Origin: Heterostelium multicystogenum
Lineage: Eukaryota > Evosea > Eumycetozoa > Acytosteliales > Acytosteliaceae
Direction: 5' to 3'
Assembly (NCBI GenBank): GCA_003667245.1
Contig: RCNN01000130.1
Location: forward strand, 1 to 64,000
Length of the DNA: 64,000 bases
Shown: in pieces, positions 52,348 through 64,000 of the stretch
Position numbering within the stretch: the first letter of the stretch is position 1
Layout of the letters: each line of letters starts with the position of its first letter
The notes under the pieces: generated by a model
The model's input: the letters and a program-made list of their open reading frames with translations, nothing else
What the model was told of the DNA's origin: nothing
The model's database searches: none
Program-made: the position numbers and the translations under genes

Positions 52348-53405
52348 TTAAGCATCATAAATAGCAAGGAATTCAACCAAAACATCGAATGAAGAATGCT
52401 TGGTGATGACATCTCCGTTGGTGATGTTAACGTAGTAGAGGGTGTTGGATGAGATGTCGGTGTGTCCCGGTGAGACGAAATACCACCCTGGCAAAAACGA
52501 CTGGACCGTTTCCACCTGGAGCTGGACCAGAGTTGGAGATCAAGCTGACAACACCGGTGGATGGGTTGATTTTGATGAAGGCTGCGTTGGTTCCGACGTA
52601 GTTGGCGGTTGAACCTACCAATTGTTGTGATTGTGGGTCGTAGACCAAGGAGTACAACCACATATCGCTGGTTTGGAATCCAGTGAACCAGACGCTGTTG
52701 GTGACCTTACCAGTAAGGGTGTTGATGGTGACCATACCTTCTGGGTGGATTCGGAGGCATTGGTGTATTGACGGAAGACAACGTACAATTCAGAGTTATC
52801 TTGGTTGAAAGCATAGATACCAGAGTAGACAGTACCGGCTGGGAATTCACCGAAGGAGAAAATTCTTGGCAATGGCACCAGTGTTTTGGTCGATTTCAAC
52901 AACATCAAAATATGATGGAACTGAGTATGCAAGCGATGACAAACCAATCAAATAGTTTTGATTGGGAATCATAAGTCAAACCGTAGACGTAGATTTCTTC
53001 TTGATTCTAAATTGGAATGATAATTGAAAAAATTAGTAAAGATGATGGTAATTTTGTTTCCATGGAAGTCGGTCTACTTACTGGTGAATAGGTATCGATG
53101 AAAAGAGTACCGTCATCCAAATTGACACCGAACATAAAGATATCGGAACCGTATGCAAGCATGACATAGTATTTGCTTCCGATGGTGGCGGAGACAGTGT
53201 AAGCAAGACCATCGATCAACAAGGAAGTGGCTTCCTTGATCTTGATGATCTCTTTACCTGGGAGAGGATTAGAGGTGAGTGAAGCTGGACCCAAAGCACG
53301 GATGGTCATTGAATCCAATCCATTCTCTTGGGCAATTAACATTGGAGTGGCAGCGCAATATGCAATTGCCGACAAAACCAAAATAGTCAATAAAGTATAT
53401 TTCAT
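52348..53405 (-). CDS. Secreted protein of unknown function, probable beta-rich repeats
   Basis: Start at 53405; signal peptide MKYTLLTILVLSAIAYCAA. Exon 1 continues to about 53080, where an intron (GTAAGT-like donor, ...TTTAG) precedes NQEEIYVYGLTYDSQS. The body contains repeated motifs of the form (Y/L)xLxYDxQSxxLxGxS, for example VYGLTYDSQSNYLIGLSSLA and LYSLVYDPQSQQLVGSTANY, plus stretches like IKINPSTGVVSLIS and VTINTLTGKVTNSVWFTG. Such regularly spaced DxxTG/YDPQS units are typical of beta-propeller blades, so a secreted propeller is plausible. The end is TKHSSFDVLVEFLAIYDA at 52348. Breaks lie near 52960, 52860, 52735 and 52480. No enzyme motif seen. Confidence 0.65.
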
Positions 53406-54312
53406 AGTTTTTGTTGATGTGTGTTGAAATTTCTATACAAAATAAATAAATGAATAAATAAAATGATCTAAATAAACTACAATTCAATTGAGGAGTGACC
53501 TTCCGGAAATGAATATAAATAGGCTTGGCTCCAACCTGCGATGGTGAAAAAAATTAAAATCAAAATTTGATTTTAATGAAATTATAAATTTCTTTGTAAA
53601 AATATATAGGATTTTTTGGTTGCATTCTATGCTTGAAATAGTAGAGAAACTACTGATTAAGACAGTGATTGAGTGAATGTCAATCAATTATTTGCACGCA
53701 CTTTGGAATATCTGTTACTTCCAAATTTGTTTCGAATTTAGTGGGTGGTGTTTGAGACCAACCTAATATGAGTGATGGATTGTTTTTTACTGCCAAAACA
53801 CTCAACACCAACAAAAACATATCAATTCATCATTTTTGAAATTCTCACTCCGACAGCATTTTGAGGTGGGTCAAAAGGCAATGATCATTTTGGAGTTGAG
53901 TTTTACAAATTTAAAGATTTTTTTGCTTTTGTGAGTTTGGATTCATTTCAATCCCACCCCCTAATATGATCTAACAGTTTGACTTTTTTTCTCTGATAAT
54001 GCCGGATACTGGTTGTGTGGGCGAATGTTGGGCATGGGTTTAAAGAATCAAAAAAGTAATTCGAGGACTCGAAATGAAGATATTATGTATATGAATTGGA
54101 AATGAATTGATGTGGTGCCCCATTTTACATTTCCAACTCGAAATGAGTGGTTATCAGATATTAGCAGCAGCTCCGATTTGGGAACATCAACAATTGATTA
54201 CTTTGGTATTTCAAGTAAAATAGGAATCAATAAGTGGAAAACAAAAGATAAGGGAAGTTACTTGCTACTTTTCTACTTTTCTTAAATTACTTAAATTAAG
54301 GTGTTAAATGTT
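53406..54312. other. Spacer between two minus-strand genes
   Basis: About 900 bp. It contains no protein-like frame. The section 53690-54080 is less A+T-rich and includes GTGTGGGCG/TTGGGCATGGG sequence near 54015-54040 that could be a promoter element of the secreted-protein gene downstream. Confidence 0.45.
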
Positions 54313-56204
54313 CTATTGATCATTTGGTTGTGTTGGAAGCTGGCCGCCGCTGAGGCCACCAACTTCACTAGGTCCAGGGGTAGAAGTTTGGAAATAGGAT
54401 GCATCCCAGCAGGTTGTAGAGTAGGAAATAGAAAAGAATGGAGTGCTTTGAATAGCTGGGAGTGTTGGGTTGCTGCTGACAAAGTATTTGGCGGCGAACC
54501 AGAACACCAGCGGTGAGTGTGTAAAGAATCTTGTGATTACCTGTACATGCATGAATGTCACTGGAGAAAATCGTCAGGACTCCCAAGTGCACGACAAACG
54601 GCATCAGGTGCGCGTTGTAGTAGGGCGAGCGCTCCATGTTGATCTTGTTTTTCAAGCGCAGCTTGGCAATGGTATTGACATCTCGTAGGGGTTCTTCACG
54701 AAGAACCAGACGAACGAGACCACTGCGCACGTTGAGAGGACAACCATGGGAGTTGCCAACAAGAAGTTGGGAATCTGTTGCAAATGTATAGTAGTTGAAG
54801 AATCCTTGATTCCAATAGTAGTTTTTGTACAAAATGAATACAAGTTCTTTGAGGCACACCATTCTCTTGGCCATTGTCCAAACTTGTCGGAATCACTGCT
54901 TACGCTACTGTTGTTGTTGTTGCTGCTGTTATTGCAATAGCGTTGAAATCCTAGTAATTGAAAGAGAATGTAAGGTAGGATGACGACGACTGATTGCACA
55001 GCTGAAAGTATCAGTCGGTATATGAAGTCAATGATGTCAAAAGAAGTATCAGCCAACTTTCCAAAGGAAGTTGAGTGAGTGAGGACTGGCGATGATCGAC
55101 GCTTCTGTGTGATTGAGTTGAGTACAATGAAGATTCTTCGGAAGATGTTGGTAAACAATGTTGCGTTGTGGTAATATACAATGAATCCACACAAGAGAAT
55201 ACCATTGGAACGTGTCGCTGTTGCACAGCCAAAAAAGAGTGCGCCAATCGATGAGCACAGCACGTATCTTCGTGGTGGGATGGCGTCTATTCCCAACGTA
55301 CGCGATGGATTCAGGTAGAATCGTCCACCATACAGATAGTAGAGGCCAGTGAACACAAACATATTGAAGATCGACTCTGTATATAGTGCGCACATGAATA
55401 TATTTGCTGGATTCAAGCAGTAGAGCAATGTAGCAATGAAAGATATCTTCTGGTTGTTGAATATGATGTTACCAAGTCTATTGTTATCATGAAAGCGTGT
55501 TATTATTAGTGTACTCACTAGTGACTCGTGAGCTAGCAATGTGAACTGTAACATACTTTAGCAACTGAATGCATGATACAATGAATGCAAAATTACTTAT
55601 GATGAAGCCAGCCAGTAGAATATAGTCTGAATATACTACAAGATAGTTGTTTGTGATGAACGATAATACTGAAATGAGTTTGGTGAGTGAGTGAGTAAGT
55701 AAGGATTCGCTTAGTACATGTAAGTTCTGCTTGCTCTTGAAGATGTTTACCGTTTGCTAAATAACGAAGTGTCATAGGATACAGGGGAAGAAGGCATGGT
55801 ATTGTTCATACTCATAGCCAAACTCTGCTATTCTAATATAGTAGATGCTGTCCCACTTTACAAATACACGTTTGATGGTCGTTTCGATGAACGAGTTGTT
55901 GTGGCTGACCAGCGCACTCTGCTGTTGCTCAAGGTAAGCGAGGCTGCAATCAGCGGATTGATTGAATTGAGCTGAGCAGAGCTATCGAAGGTCGACAGCA
56001 GCTGCGCGACCACATACGAGTAGATCCAGATAAACACTCTTGAGATCAAAGCTACTCTAATGATAATGTTACGGTGTATATATAGGAAGAAGGTATGGAA
56101 CTGTGTCCATTTTTTCTCGTTATCAGATTATCTTCATTGTTGCTGTTGTTGTTGTTGTTGGACGACTGCAATCTGAACAGATCATCCAACTTGCTCTCTC
56201 CCAT
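54313..56204 (-). CDS. GPI mannosyltransferase 2 (PIG-V)
   Basis: An ER membrane enzyme that adds the second mannose to the GPI-anchor core. Start chosen at 56204 (MGESKLDDLFRLQSSNNNN). A first hydrophobic segment, VALISRVFIWIYSYVVAQLL, precedes the family hallmark WDSIYYIRIAEFGYEYEQYH with AFFPLYPM (after an intron near 55860). Then LLYCLNPANIFMCALYTES, CATATRSNGILLCGF, a loop with WPREWCASKNLYSF, and after a break VQKYYWNQGFFNYYTF and QIPNFLLATPMVVLS. The C-terminal part has NAHLMPFVVHLGVLTIF and HVQVITRFFTHSPLVFWFAA, the conserved VQV..RF....P..YW end. Stop at 54313. Breaks lie near 56100, 54840, 54780, 54650 and 54550. Multiple membrane segments agree with the family. Confidence 0.88.
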
Positions 56205-56422
56205 CACCTCTAATATTTAACACTTGACATTGGTAGACTTTGTTGAGGAATGAGAAGAATGATTTAATGTGTTCCACTTTTCACTGAACATCACATGATG
56301 CGACCAAAATCAAAATCATTTTCCTTTTTGGGGTTTTTGTTTACATCCCGGAAGCGGGTATTTTTAGTATGTATAATATTTATTTATATTCAACATGACT
56401 ATTATCGCACATGTCATGTTGG

Positions 56423-57126
56423 TCAGGGTGAGCTTGATGATGTCCCATCATGGCTGTGATCGTGAGAATGACTGTGGTCATGACTGTGGTCATGACTATG
56501 GTCATGACTATGATCATGAGTGTGCTCCTTATGAATTGGATCTATCCAATAGACATTCTCTGGTTTCTCTACTGCTTCAATGTTAAGATTTACAACGACT
56601 GCTTCATTGTCCGATCTCACCAAGACACATTCCAAAGGCTCATTATCGCTGGCATTGATTTCTTGATGTGGTACATATGGTGGAACGAAAATAAAGTCAC
56701 CGGGATCGGCCTCTGCGACATACTCAAGCTTCTCTCCCCATCTCAATCTTGCTTTACCTCTAATCACATAAATAACAGACTCCAAAGCACCTAATATAAT
56801 CAAATGTCAATGAACTGAATTATAACAGCAGTAGCAGCAGCAGAAACAGCCACTCTAGATCAACATCAGTATCAAACCCCATACCATGATGATGTGCACC
56901 AGTCTTTGCATTAGCGTGAATCGTAACAGTACCTGCCCAAATCTTCTGGGCACCTACTCGAGCAGCATTGATAGCAGCAGCACGATGCATTCCCGGTGTT
57001 TGAGCAGTGTTACTGTCGAGCTGATTACTTTTTAATGACCTTCACACCATTATCTCTCCAATTCGGAGCACTGTCAACCACATTGGTAGATGTATCTGTA
57101 CTTGTATTCGATGTTTCTGAACTCAT
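56423..57126 (-). CDS. Single-domain cupin with His/Asp-rich C-terminal tail
   Basis: Two exons, 57126-56885 and 56790-56423, intron 56884-56791 (GTATGG...ATTAG) with in-frame junction HHHG/ALESVI. It starts MSSETSNTSTDTSTNVVDSA. Cupin motif 1 is TGAHHHGALESVIYVIRGKA (His, His and Glu metal ligands), motif 2 is PGDFIFVPPYVPHQEIN. These form a small beta-barrel that commonly binds Fe, Mn, Zn or Ni. After the barrel, the last 36 residues are six HDHS-like repeats (HTHDHSHDHSHDHSHDHSH...). A break lies near 56985 (PGMHRAAAINAARVGAQKIW is read in another frame than the start). The substrate is unknown. The His/Asp tail looks like a metal-binding extension such as those of metal transporters and urease-type metallochaperones. 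Cytosolic; no signal peptide. Confidence 0.75.
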
Positions 57127-58469
57127 TCTATTAATATATTATTATTATTATTATTGTATTATTGTTATTTTTTATTATTGGAAACCCGATACCAAACACA
57201 AAATTAGAAATGAAAAAATAAATTTATAATTCATTCACAATGCAAGGTGAACACACATACATCGACCTACAGACAAGACCATATCTAAATAGAAAGAGCA
57301 ACTTGACAATGAATTAATTGTATATTGCTTTTCTTGTCATTTCTAATTAGATGAAATTAATATTATAATTATTACAATATCCGATTGTAATTTAATATAT
57401 ATATATATATATAATTAAGTAGTTCTTCAGATCCTGTGAAATTCATTTCAATTATTAAGAAGTAGTATGAAAAAGGACTCGATTCAATTAAATTGTATTT
57501 CTTTATTTGTAAATAAATGAGACGCATTCAGTCAGAGTCTGAAAGATGCAGGAATCGACAATAATAATAATAAAAATAAAAATAATTTCAAGAATATTAA
57601 TGTCTACATTTGCATTATCGAAGTAACTTTTAAAAGAAAAATCAAAAATATTTTTAAATAGAACTATAATGGGTGATTGATTTGGTTTGGTGTTTTTTTT
57701 TGTCAAAATATTACCCCCATGATTTGTCTATTATTATTATAATAATATGTTTTTGTTCAAGGATAATACAATGCAGGGTGTTCATGTGTGTACTACAGGT
57801 AACTTTAAATGGTGTTGGTGTTGGTGGTGGCGGTGGCAGTGGGGGGTCATTCATTTAGGAGGGTTGTGGCGGCAAACAAACTCACTCATTCACACAAATG
57901 TGTTTGCAAATTATTGAGTTTTATCATATAATGAGATAGAATTTATTTGCTTTCTTGCTTTTGCTTGTTTGGTAGTGTGTGTCTAATTATTGTAACAATA
58001 ATAAAAATAACATCAACACCACAGTAACAATATCAATTTTAATTATTAATAATAATATTCATTTATTCAATTATTGTTTTTGGTTTTTTTTGTTATAAAT
58101 AACATTAACATCAACATACTACTAAATAGAACAAACAGGTACCATCCCACAAATCAAGAACAAAAGTGTTAAACTTATTTATTTATTTACATTTATACAT
58201 TCAAATAAATAGATTTATTGAATTATTATTATTTTTATAATTATCACAATTGTTATTCATCTAAAAAATCCATCTTTAATTATTTATTAGGTTTTTATTG
58301 TTCATTGCTATTATTAACCAACAACTAAACTACAATAATAACAAATAATAATAATAATATTCTTGTTATAATCTAAGATATATATATATATATATACAAA
58401 CATAAACTTTATTATAAACATTTGATAATATCTACTTTTTTTTCATATATTCATACATAAATTTAAATC
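57127..58469. other. A+T-rich divergent region
   Basis: About 1.3 kb with ATT microsatellite near 57130-57160, (AT)n at 57394-57412 and 58378-58396, and a GGTGTTGGTGG-rich patch at 57805-57850. No gene recognised. Confidence 0.5.
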
Positions 58470-59202
58470 ATGGGTCATAGAGGAAAATTAGGAGGAGCAT
58501 TGGTCCTTACCATTGTTTTGCTTGGATGTCTGGCTGTTTCATATTCATTTAGTTGGTACAGAATTAAAATGGACCAATAGTAGGCTCTGAGCAATATGTT
58601 GATTACTTCTGGACGAAATCAAGAATAACAAATTCAGAAGATGTAAGCACATTCGAGTCTTGAGAAACCCACTCTATTAGATACTAATCAGCCTCCATTT
58701 TAACAGGACAATGAAACAGAGAGTGACTATGGCGACAGTCAAAAGAATATTAAACAAGTATTTACTGTCTCGCTTTCATTCTTGTCTGCATCTGCAGCAG
58801 CAGGTGTTGCAACAGCAATCTTCCAAATCATTGGTATCATTGCAAGAAGCAGATTCTTCAGAATCCTCGCAGGTATTGCAGGTCTTGCTTCATTTGCTTT
58901 ATTGGCAGTAGCATTTTTCACCTTCTTTGGTATTACTAAGGCTTTCGACAAAGACAACGCCTGTGTACTTTTGGATGTTGCTTCCAAAGATAACTTCTGT
59001 CATTCTTTCTATGGTAACAATGATTTCCCACTCGCAACATACAAGTGGATGCCATATATCGGGTAAGTACAATTACAACTATATTCTATTGATTGTCAGC
59101 TCACAGTCATACTAATATTGATTCTATAAAAATAGTTGGTGGGTTGGAGTTGGAGGTTTAGCTGCATCATTGCTCACTGGAATTGCATCATTCCTTGCTT
59201 AA
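58470..59202 (+). CDS. Four-transmembrane protein, claudin/PMP22-like layout
   Basis: Three exons with introns at about 58642-58707 (GTAAGC...AACAG) and 59063-59135 (GTAAGT...AATAG). Start at 58470. The N-terminal membrane helix (GGALVLTIVLLGCLAVSYSF) is followed by SWYRIKMD and a first loop with GSEQYVDYFWTKSRITNSED. Then come helix 2 (SLSFLSASAAAGVATAIFQI), helix 3 (AGIAGLASFALLAVAFFTF), a second loop with two Cys (NACVLL and NFCHSF) and helix 4 (WWVGVGGLAASLLTGIASF). The protein ends at 59202. This is the layout of tetraspan proteins of the PMP22/claudin/amastin kind, but I see no clear signature such as the claudin W-GLW-C-C. One break near 58578 (two stop codons in the + frame; the flanks read on in another frame). 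Unknown function, plasma membrane likely. Confidence 0.65.
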
Positions 59203-59348
59203 ATAAAATATCCATCTTATTCTAATTGTATAAATAACAAATTAAAATGATGCATTCTTTTATATATTTAATTAAATAAATAAAATATAAAAGTAATAGA
59301 ATCGAAAACAAAGAAACTATATTGTTAAGATTTCCTTTTCAACAATAT

Positions 59349-61206
59349 TTATTGTTCAGCATCGAGTTTGTCAAAGTATGGTTGAAATTGAGTTCTGAAA
59401 TTTACAGCCAAATCTGTTTCTTCTTCTTTTGAGACTGCACATTGCTTCCAGTTCAGACGATTGGGCAGATTAAGCAGATTGACCAGTACCTGTCTACCAA
59501 ATTGAAGGTCAAGGTTGTCACCTTCGCCAATGATTGTGTATAGTTGTTCGCCAGTCGGGAGAATTACATTGAAGTAGTGATTCTCACCAACGGCATCTTT
59601 CAGTTTCTTTCCTTTCTCGAGCTTGCTGAACTTGATGTTCTGTTTCGAAGCCTCATCAATAAATGCTTGTTCAATTTGGTCAGCCATTTTTGATGGCACA
59701 GGAACCACTTGCAGATGTCCGTGCAGCTGGTTCTGGAAGCGTGCCAACTGATGTCGCTCAAAAATAACAGGCATACTATCGGAAGTCTCTTTATGGAAGT
59801 CGGTCAGCGCACTTATAAACTTTTCTACATCTTCCAATTCGGTGTCCGTCAGCGAAACAACCGAGGGTCGATGCTCAATGAACACGATCAGACTGTGTCG
59901 ATCAACAATAGGGCCTTTTGGCATTGCCAAATAGGTCTCTGATCCAATCGTAACAATCAAGTGACTCTCTACATTTGGCTGAGATAAGCAGAACCAACAA
60001 TCCTGTGTATTAACTCTTTTCCTGCTGCTATTATCGCCATAGTTTTTTTTGTTGATAATTCGATTGATGTCTATTGCTGTTTCCATCTTTGTTGCTGTTG
60101 CTTCCGTCTCTGTTGTTTCTCTGTTTCTTGTTACCGTCTTTATCAGTAAAAGGGAATCCTGTTGCATCTGCAATATTAGATTCTAGCTTATCGGGTTGAT
60201 AGTTCATTGCAAACAGGTACTTTTGTTTACGATCGTTGTCAACAGGTGCCAGCGCAATGAAACGTGTGACCGGATTCAGCTTTGAGGTTGGATTCAAGTA
60301 GGGTACTCTCTGATAGTAGTTTGACTCTTTGGAGAAGTGATAGACCGGTGCTAGCGGAATTGCTACCTCTTTTATTCCATCCATTCCTTTTGTCATTGCA
60401 TTCTTTATATTGGGTGGCAAAGTTGATTGGCTTTGATGATACAAGTGTTAGTTTTAATTGACTTGCTACGCTGATGATCATATCCTCTTGTTGGATTTGC
60501 GCAGTACTTACTCAACATTTGAAAGTACACCTCTCGACCATTGGTTTGTAAGTAGGATGTCAATCTTTTTATTGGCCGATTGCTCAATTACGTTGTTGAT
60601 GTCTTCTCTGCATATGGAAATGTCATTGTCATTGTCGAGTTTCTCTTTGACAGGATAGCCTACCGCTCCAGAAAGATACGCCACATTCAAACCGGCGATT
60701 GTCTTGACGCCACTCTTCCCCAGGTAATATAGGTTATCGCATATTTTACCATCGGTATCACTTTCACCGTTGCTGCTGCTGCTGTTGTTCAGTGCCAATT
60801 GCTTTATATAGTTCAATTCTTCAGGATTATTGATAATGAAATATGTAGGTAAAGGTACTTTCAATTCATTCTTTAGATATGGCTGTAATTCAGGTGCTAT
60901 TATCAATTCATCTGACGAGCTTGTCGTTGGCTTTGAAGCATCGCCACTACCACTACTACCATGATGATGACTAAAAGGCACAAAGAAAGCACCTATACAA
61001 AACAACACATCGAAAGGACCAGCTGATTTATTTACAGTTTCGACTCTTTTGAATATCTGTTGGAAGGATCCGCCAACATCACCAGACACCAATCTACACC
61101 CCCGCAATCAATACAGCCGCGCTTCAATTAGTTTGTTTGAAATCATTGCAACAACAAAACAAGTACAACATACATACACCTTGACAACATTAAGATTCTC
61201 AGCCAT
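59349..61206 (-). CDS. CWF19-like protein 1 (CwfJ domains)
   Basis: A homologue of CWF19L1, related to Cwf19/Drn1 factors of spliceosome disassembly and lariat debranching. Start at 61206 (MAENLNVVK). After an intron the metallophosphatase-like N-terminus is seen: SGDVGGSFQQIFKRVETVNK, DVLFCIGAFF, a low-complexity insert (SSGSGDASKPTTSSSDE), then YLGKSGVKTIAGLNVAYLSG and DILLTNQWSRGV. The middle segment (FIALAPVDNDRKQKYLFAMN) leads into an Asn-rich, basic linker. The C-terminal CwfJ domain 1 carries CWFCLSQPNVESHLIVTIG and LAMPKGPIVDRHSLIV with histidines of a HIT-like fold, FERHQLARFQNQLHGHLQVV (the HxHxxV-type active site), and domain 2 ends QFQPYFDKLDAEQ at 59349. The last 230 codons are uninterrupted. 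Breaks lie near 61095, 60430-60520 and 60110. Confidence 0.85.
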
Positions 61207-61741
61207 ATCTATCTATTCTTCTTTTCTTTCCTTTCTTTTTCTGTTTTTCTTTTGATTATTATTATTAAGAGTAGATTATATATATAAATAATATGACAAG
61301 TTGTAAGAAGTTCAGGTGTATTGCGATAGATTTTCACCGGTAATTAACATGAGAATTGTGCTTTTTGGGACCCAAGTAATTTTCCAACACACGAAGATAG
61401 ATTGATTCCTTAAAAGGATGTTTTTGTTTTTTTTGAAAAATATCATAAACAATATTAAGATAATAATAATAACAACAAAGAATAGAGATAACAACTTATT
61501 ATTATCTTTATAGCTTTACTATTATTCTTATTACTATATAATACATTACAATACATTTCATAACTACTCACTAACTTATTCCTATATTTATATTTATACT
61601 TATATATCTATAGTATACTATAGATATAGATAATATATTTTCTTATTCATTACATTTGTTAGTTAGTTAGTTTTAGTAGTTAGTTTTAGTTTTATATCGA
61701 ACGAAAAACGATATCAAATCCAATATTATTGTTATAAAATA
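61207..61741. other. Divergent spacer
   Basis: 535 bp between CWF19L1 (-) and the UBR1-like gene (+). Poly-T, TATA-rich and TTAG repeats near 61660-61690. Probably both promoters. No gene seen. Confidence 0.5.
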
Positions 61742-64000
61742 ATGTTTAGATTAAATCGTAATAATAATAATAATAACGAAGATAACAATAACAATAATAA
61801 TAATAATAATAATAGTAATAATAGTAGTAGTAATAACAATGATGGTGAATCGAAAAATGATATTGTAAATGCTGGTCAAGATGATATAGATGAGGATAAT
61901 GAGGTTGAAATGAATGTACCAGAAGATGGAGATAATGCTGAAAGAATGGAAACTCAAGCAATTGAACATTTGAATCAACAGGATGAAGAATCGGGTGAAT
62001 CGATATTGTCTGATTCTTATTATGAAAATGAAGATGATGTCAATTTTGAATATGCTGAAGATGAAGACGATCACGACTCATACTACGACGAAGATGATTT
62101 TGATGACGAACCAAATGAAGAAAACAATAATAATAATAATAATAATAATAATAACCCTGTTGCTGGATTTTTCGAGTCGATTCTAGGCCAGTTTTCAAAT
62201 TCAAGACTTAATCCACTCAAGGAGTCGACACCAAAGAAGAAGTTGGAAATTAAGATGGATGACGACATGAAGGACTACAAGCCTCTGAAGCTAAGTTCTG
62301 AAGAATCCGAGGATCTTGCAAACAAACTATCGACAATACCAGCCCAAGCAGTCATGGCAAAGACAAACCAGGACATCGAATTGACTGACAGTGATTGGGA
62401 CAAAATATCAGAGCATATCAAAATTCTTGCGTTCAACAGTGACAGAAAGATGTTTATTCAATTCACAATGAGAGCAACGCTCCATGTGACCACCGACAGC
62501 GAGGTACAGTATAATACAGTTGATCAATCCAACGATACGACTCGAATGCTAACTTCACCATTTCATTCACGCAGAATAAGAATGTATATGATGCAATAAA
62601 CAGAAACAAGTAGTCACAACTTGTGGAACTGTATTTAAGAATGGAGAATGGGGATTCCAATGCAAGCAGTGTCAAGAAGATGAAACAAGTATTTTGTGTG
62701 AGCCATGCTTCCGTGACAGCAATCATGACGGACACGATGTCAGACGTCTCAGAGTGGGTGGTGGTGGTTGCTGTGACTGCGGTGACAGTGATTCTTGGAA
62801 AGAGGATGGATTCTGCTCGAAACATCGTGACGTTTCAGATAGCGATGATGTTGCTCTTGCTCCCCTCACATCAATTGGAGGTGACTATCATGTCAAGAAA
62901 TGCGAGAGAATCCTTGGTATTCTGCTTGATCTCATCGTCAAGGCTCTAACTGAGCCGTACCATTATTTCTACTATTCTCAAAATCCTAAATATCCATATA
63001 ACATGCTTTCTCAAGTCGAACAAGACCTCTATGGAGTGTTGATCTATAACGATGACGTCAATTCATTTGATGGCGTCATTGACGCATTGCGCAAAGCAAT
63101 TCCAGATACAACAGCAAGCATTTGCAATGATTATGCTCATTATGTTCACATGAACGATAGATGCGTTATCTTTATTGGCACCTATGAAAAGTGCAAAGAA
63201 GTCATGGAAGGAATGGGCAATATCTCTTTAGCTCGCACAATCACCAAGAATTTCATGGCATTCCCATTTGCAAACTTTGATGAGCTGATTACTACATTCG
63301 TCCACTTGACACAGCTGAATTGCTTCAAGAGAATCTTTTGCAAATTGTTGACTCGCAAGGTCGGGGAATACCATCACGTCGAAGGCCAGTCCAAGGAGTA
63401 CGACCCCAACTCACGTTTGAGTCAAAATCCTTGTGAATTTCCAGAAGCTGCCAAAATCTAGACAATCATCACTTAAGAACTGGCTATTCTCACTTACATT
63501 CGACAGATCGTTTAAGGTTGACTTTTCAGTTTGCTTTGCAAAGAACTATCCAATCATTGCCAGCAATTTTATTAAGGATATCTATGAATACAGTGAGTCA
63601 TTGCTCTCCCTCACTGTCCAGATATTTACCATTCCGTTCATCTCACAAACACTGGTCAACAACTACAACATTTTAGATACATTCTTTGATTTCCTCAATG
63701 AAAAAGTACCAGAGTATTTCTGTGGAGGTGAAAAGCCCCTAACGTAAATATCAATTCATATTTATCTTTATATTGCTTCCAAACTAACCAACATATCCAG
63801 TTTCCAAAGCAAAATAGGAAAACTCTATCAATTTGACAAATTCAAATTGGCATTAACCGATTTACAATATATCCTAGCAATTAAGCCCATTTTCAAAGAG
63901 TTGATGATCAAAAGCCCCGAAAAGATCAATCCACTTCTCAAGACAATGGCACTATTACATCTTTCCCATGAAAATATCAGAGTAGTTTCTGGTCCTTATA
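61742..64000 (+). CDS. UBR1-type E3 ubiquitin ligase (N-recognin), 3' end outside window
   Basis: An N-degron pathway ligase that recognises destabilising N-terminal residues. The window holds its N-terminal part. It starts MFRLNRNNNNNNEDNN with Asn tracts, an acidic region (EDEDDHDSYYDEDDFDDE) and a second Asn run. An intron at 62503-62573 (GTACAG...ACGCAG) leads to the UBR box: TTCGTVFKNGEWGFQCKQCQ, ILCEPCFRDSNHDGHDVRRL, GGGGCCDCGDSDSWKEDGFC and SKH. The Cys/His set fits the zinc-binding UBR fold for basic N-ends. Next comes a ClpS-like domain (YGVLIYNDDVNSFDGVIDAL...) for hydrophobic N-ends, and helical sequence after a break near 63430 (surplus base). The last visible exon begins after an intron at about 63740-63801 and is open to the window edge. 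The RING and the rest of the protein lie beyond 64000. Confidence 0.9.

Overview
The window looks like nuclear DNA of a dictyostelid social amoeba. Spacers are very A+T-rich, with AT, AAT and AAC microsatellites. GT-AG introns are mostly short (about 55-270 bp) and A+T-rich, several proteins carry Asn runs, and the gene set is eukaryotic: a proteasome Rpt subunit, UBR1-like ligase, PIG-V, YIP family protein, Tgr-like TIG adhesion protein, MRH protein and PDX1/PDX2. Coding sequence is less A+T-rich than I would expect for Dictyostelium discoideum, so another dictyostelid lineage is more likely; the species is inference.

Layout. 2.3-6.4 kb: a RasGAP and a DUF547 protein, both +. 6.7-7.6 kb: a secreted or GPI-anchored surface protein (-). 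8.9-12.4 kb: MSH4 (+), ending 27 bp from a convergent C2H2 zinc-finger gene (-). 13.1-15.7 kb: a seven-TM protein and an 80-aa membrane protein (-). 17.8-24.3 kb (+): a YIPF5-like protein, glutaryl-CoA dehydrogenase, and a protein kinase fused to a GNAT acetyltransferase. 24.5-30.2 kb (-): proteasome Rpt5 and a multi-TIG adhesion protein. 31.6-35.0 kb: the two subunits of PLP synthase, PDX1 (-) and PDX2 (+), head to head. 35.3-36.1 kb: an AT-hook protein (-). 38.6-41.0 kb: an MRH-domain secreted protein (+) and glucose-6-phosphate isomerase (-). 42.1-43.2 kb: an ING/PHD chromatin reader (-). 44.2-49.4 kb: glycogen branching enzyme (+) and a coiled-coil/GRAM protein (-). 50.0-57.1 kb: a His/Gln-rich protein (+), a secreted protein, PIG-V, and a cupin with a His/Asp tail (all -). 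58.5-64.0 kb: a four-TM protein (+), CWF19-like protein 1 (-), and a UBR1-type E3 ligase (+) that runs off the right edge.

About half the genes are interrupted by isolated 1-nt frame breaks. Where a conserved motif shows the right frame, the break is nearly always one surplus base in a short homopolymer; a few are deletions. Intact genes (zinc finger, seven-TM, YIP, MRH, 80-aa, surface protein) lie among them. Consensus error in low-coverage stretches is the simplest explanation. Those genes are therefore annotated across the breaks as one locus each.

Working together: PDX1 and PDX2 form one enzyme complex and share an intergenic region. Most other neighbours are functionally unrelated. Convergent pairs are usually separated by about 30-320 bp, while divergent pairs have 0.5-2.5 kb of A+T-rich spacer. 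The most notable items are the kinase-GNAT fusion, the divergent PDX pair, a PTS1-like Ser-Lys-Leu end on glucose-6-phosphate isomerase, two His-rich proteins, and three unexplained perfect-stem inverted repeats. I recognised no tRNA, rRNA, CRISPR array or intact transposon.
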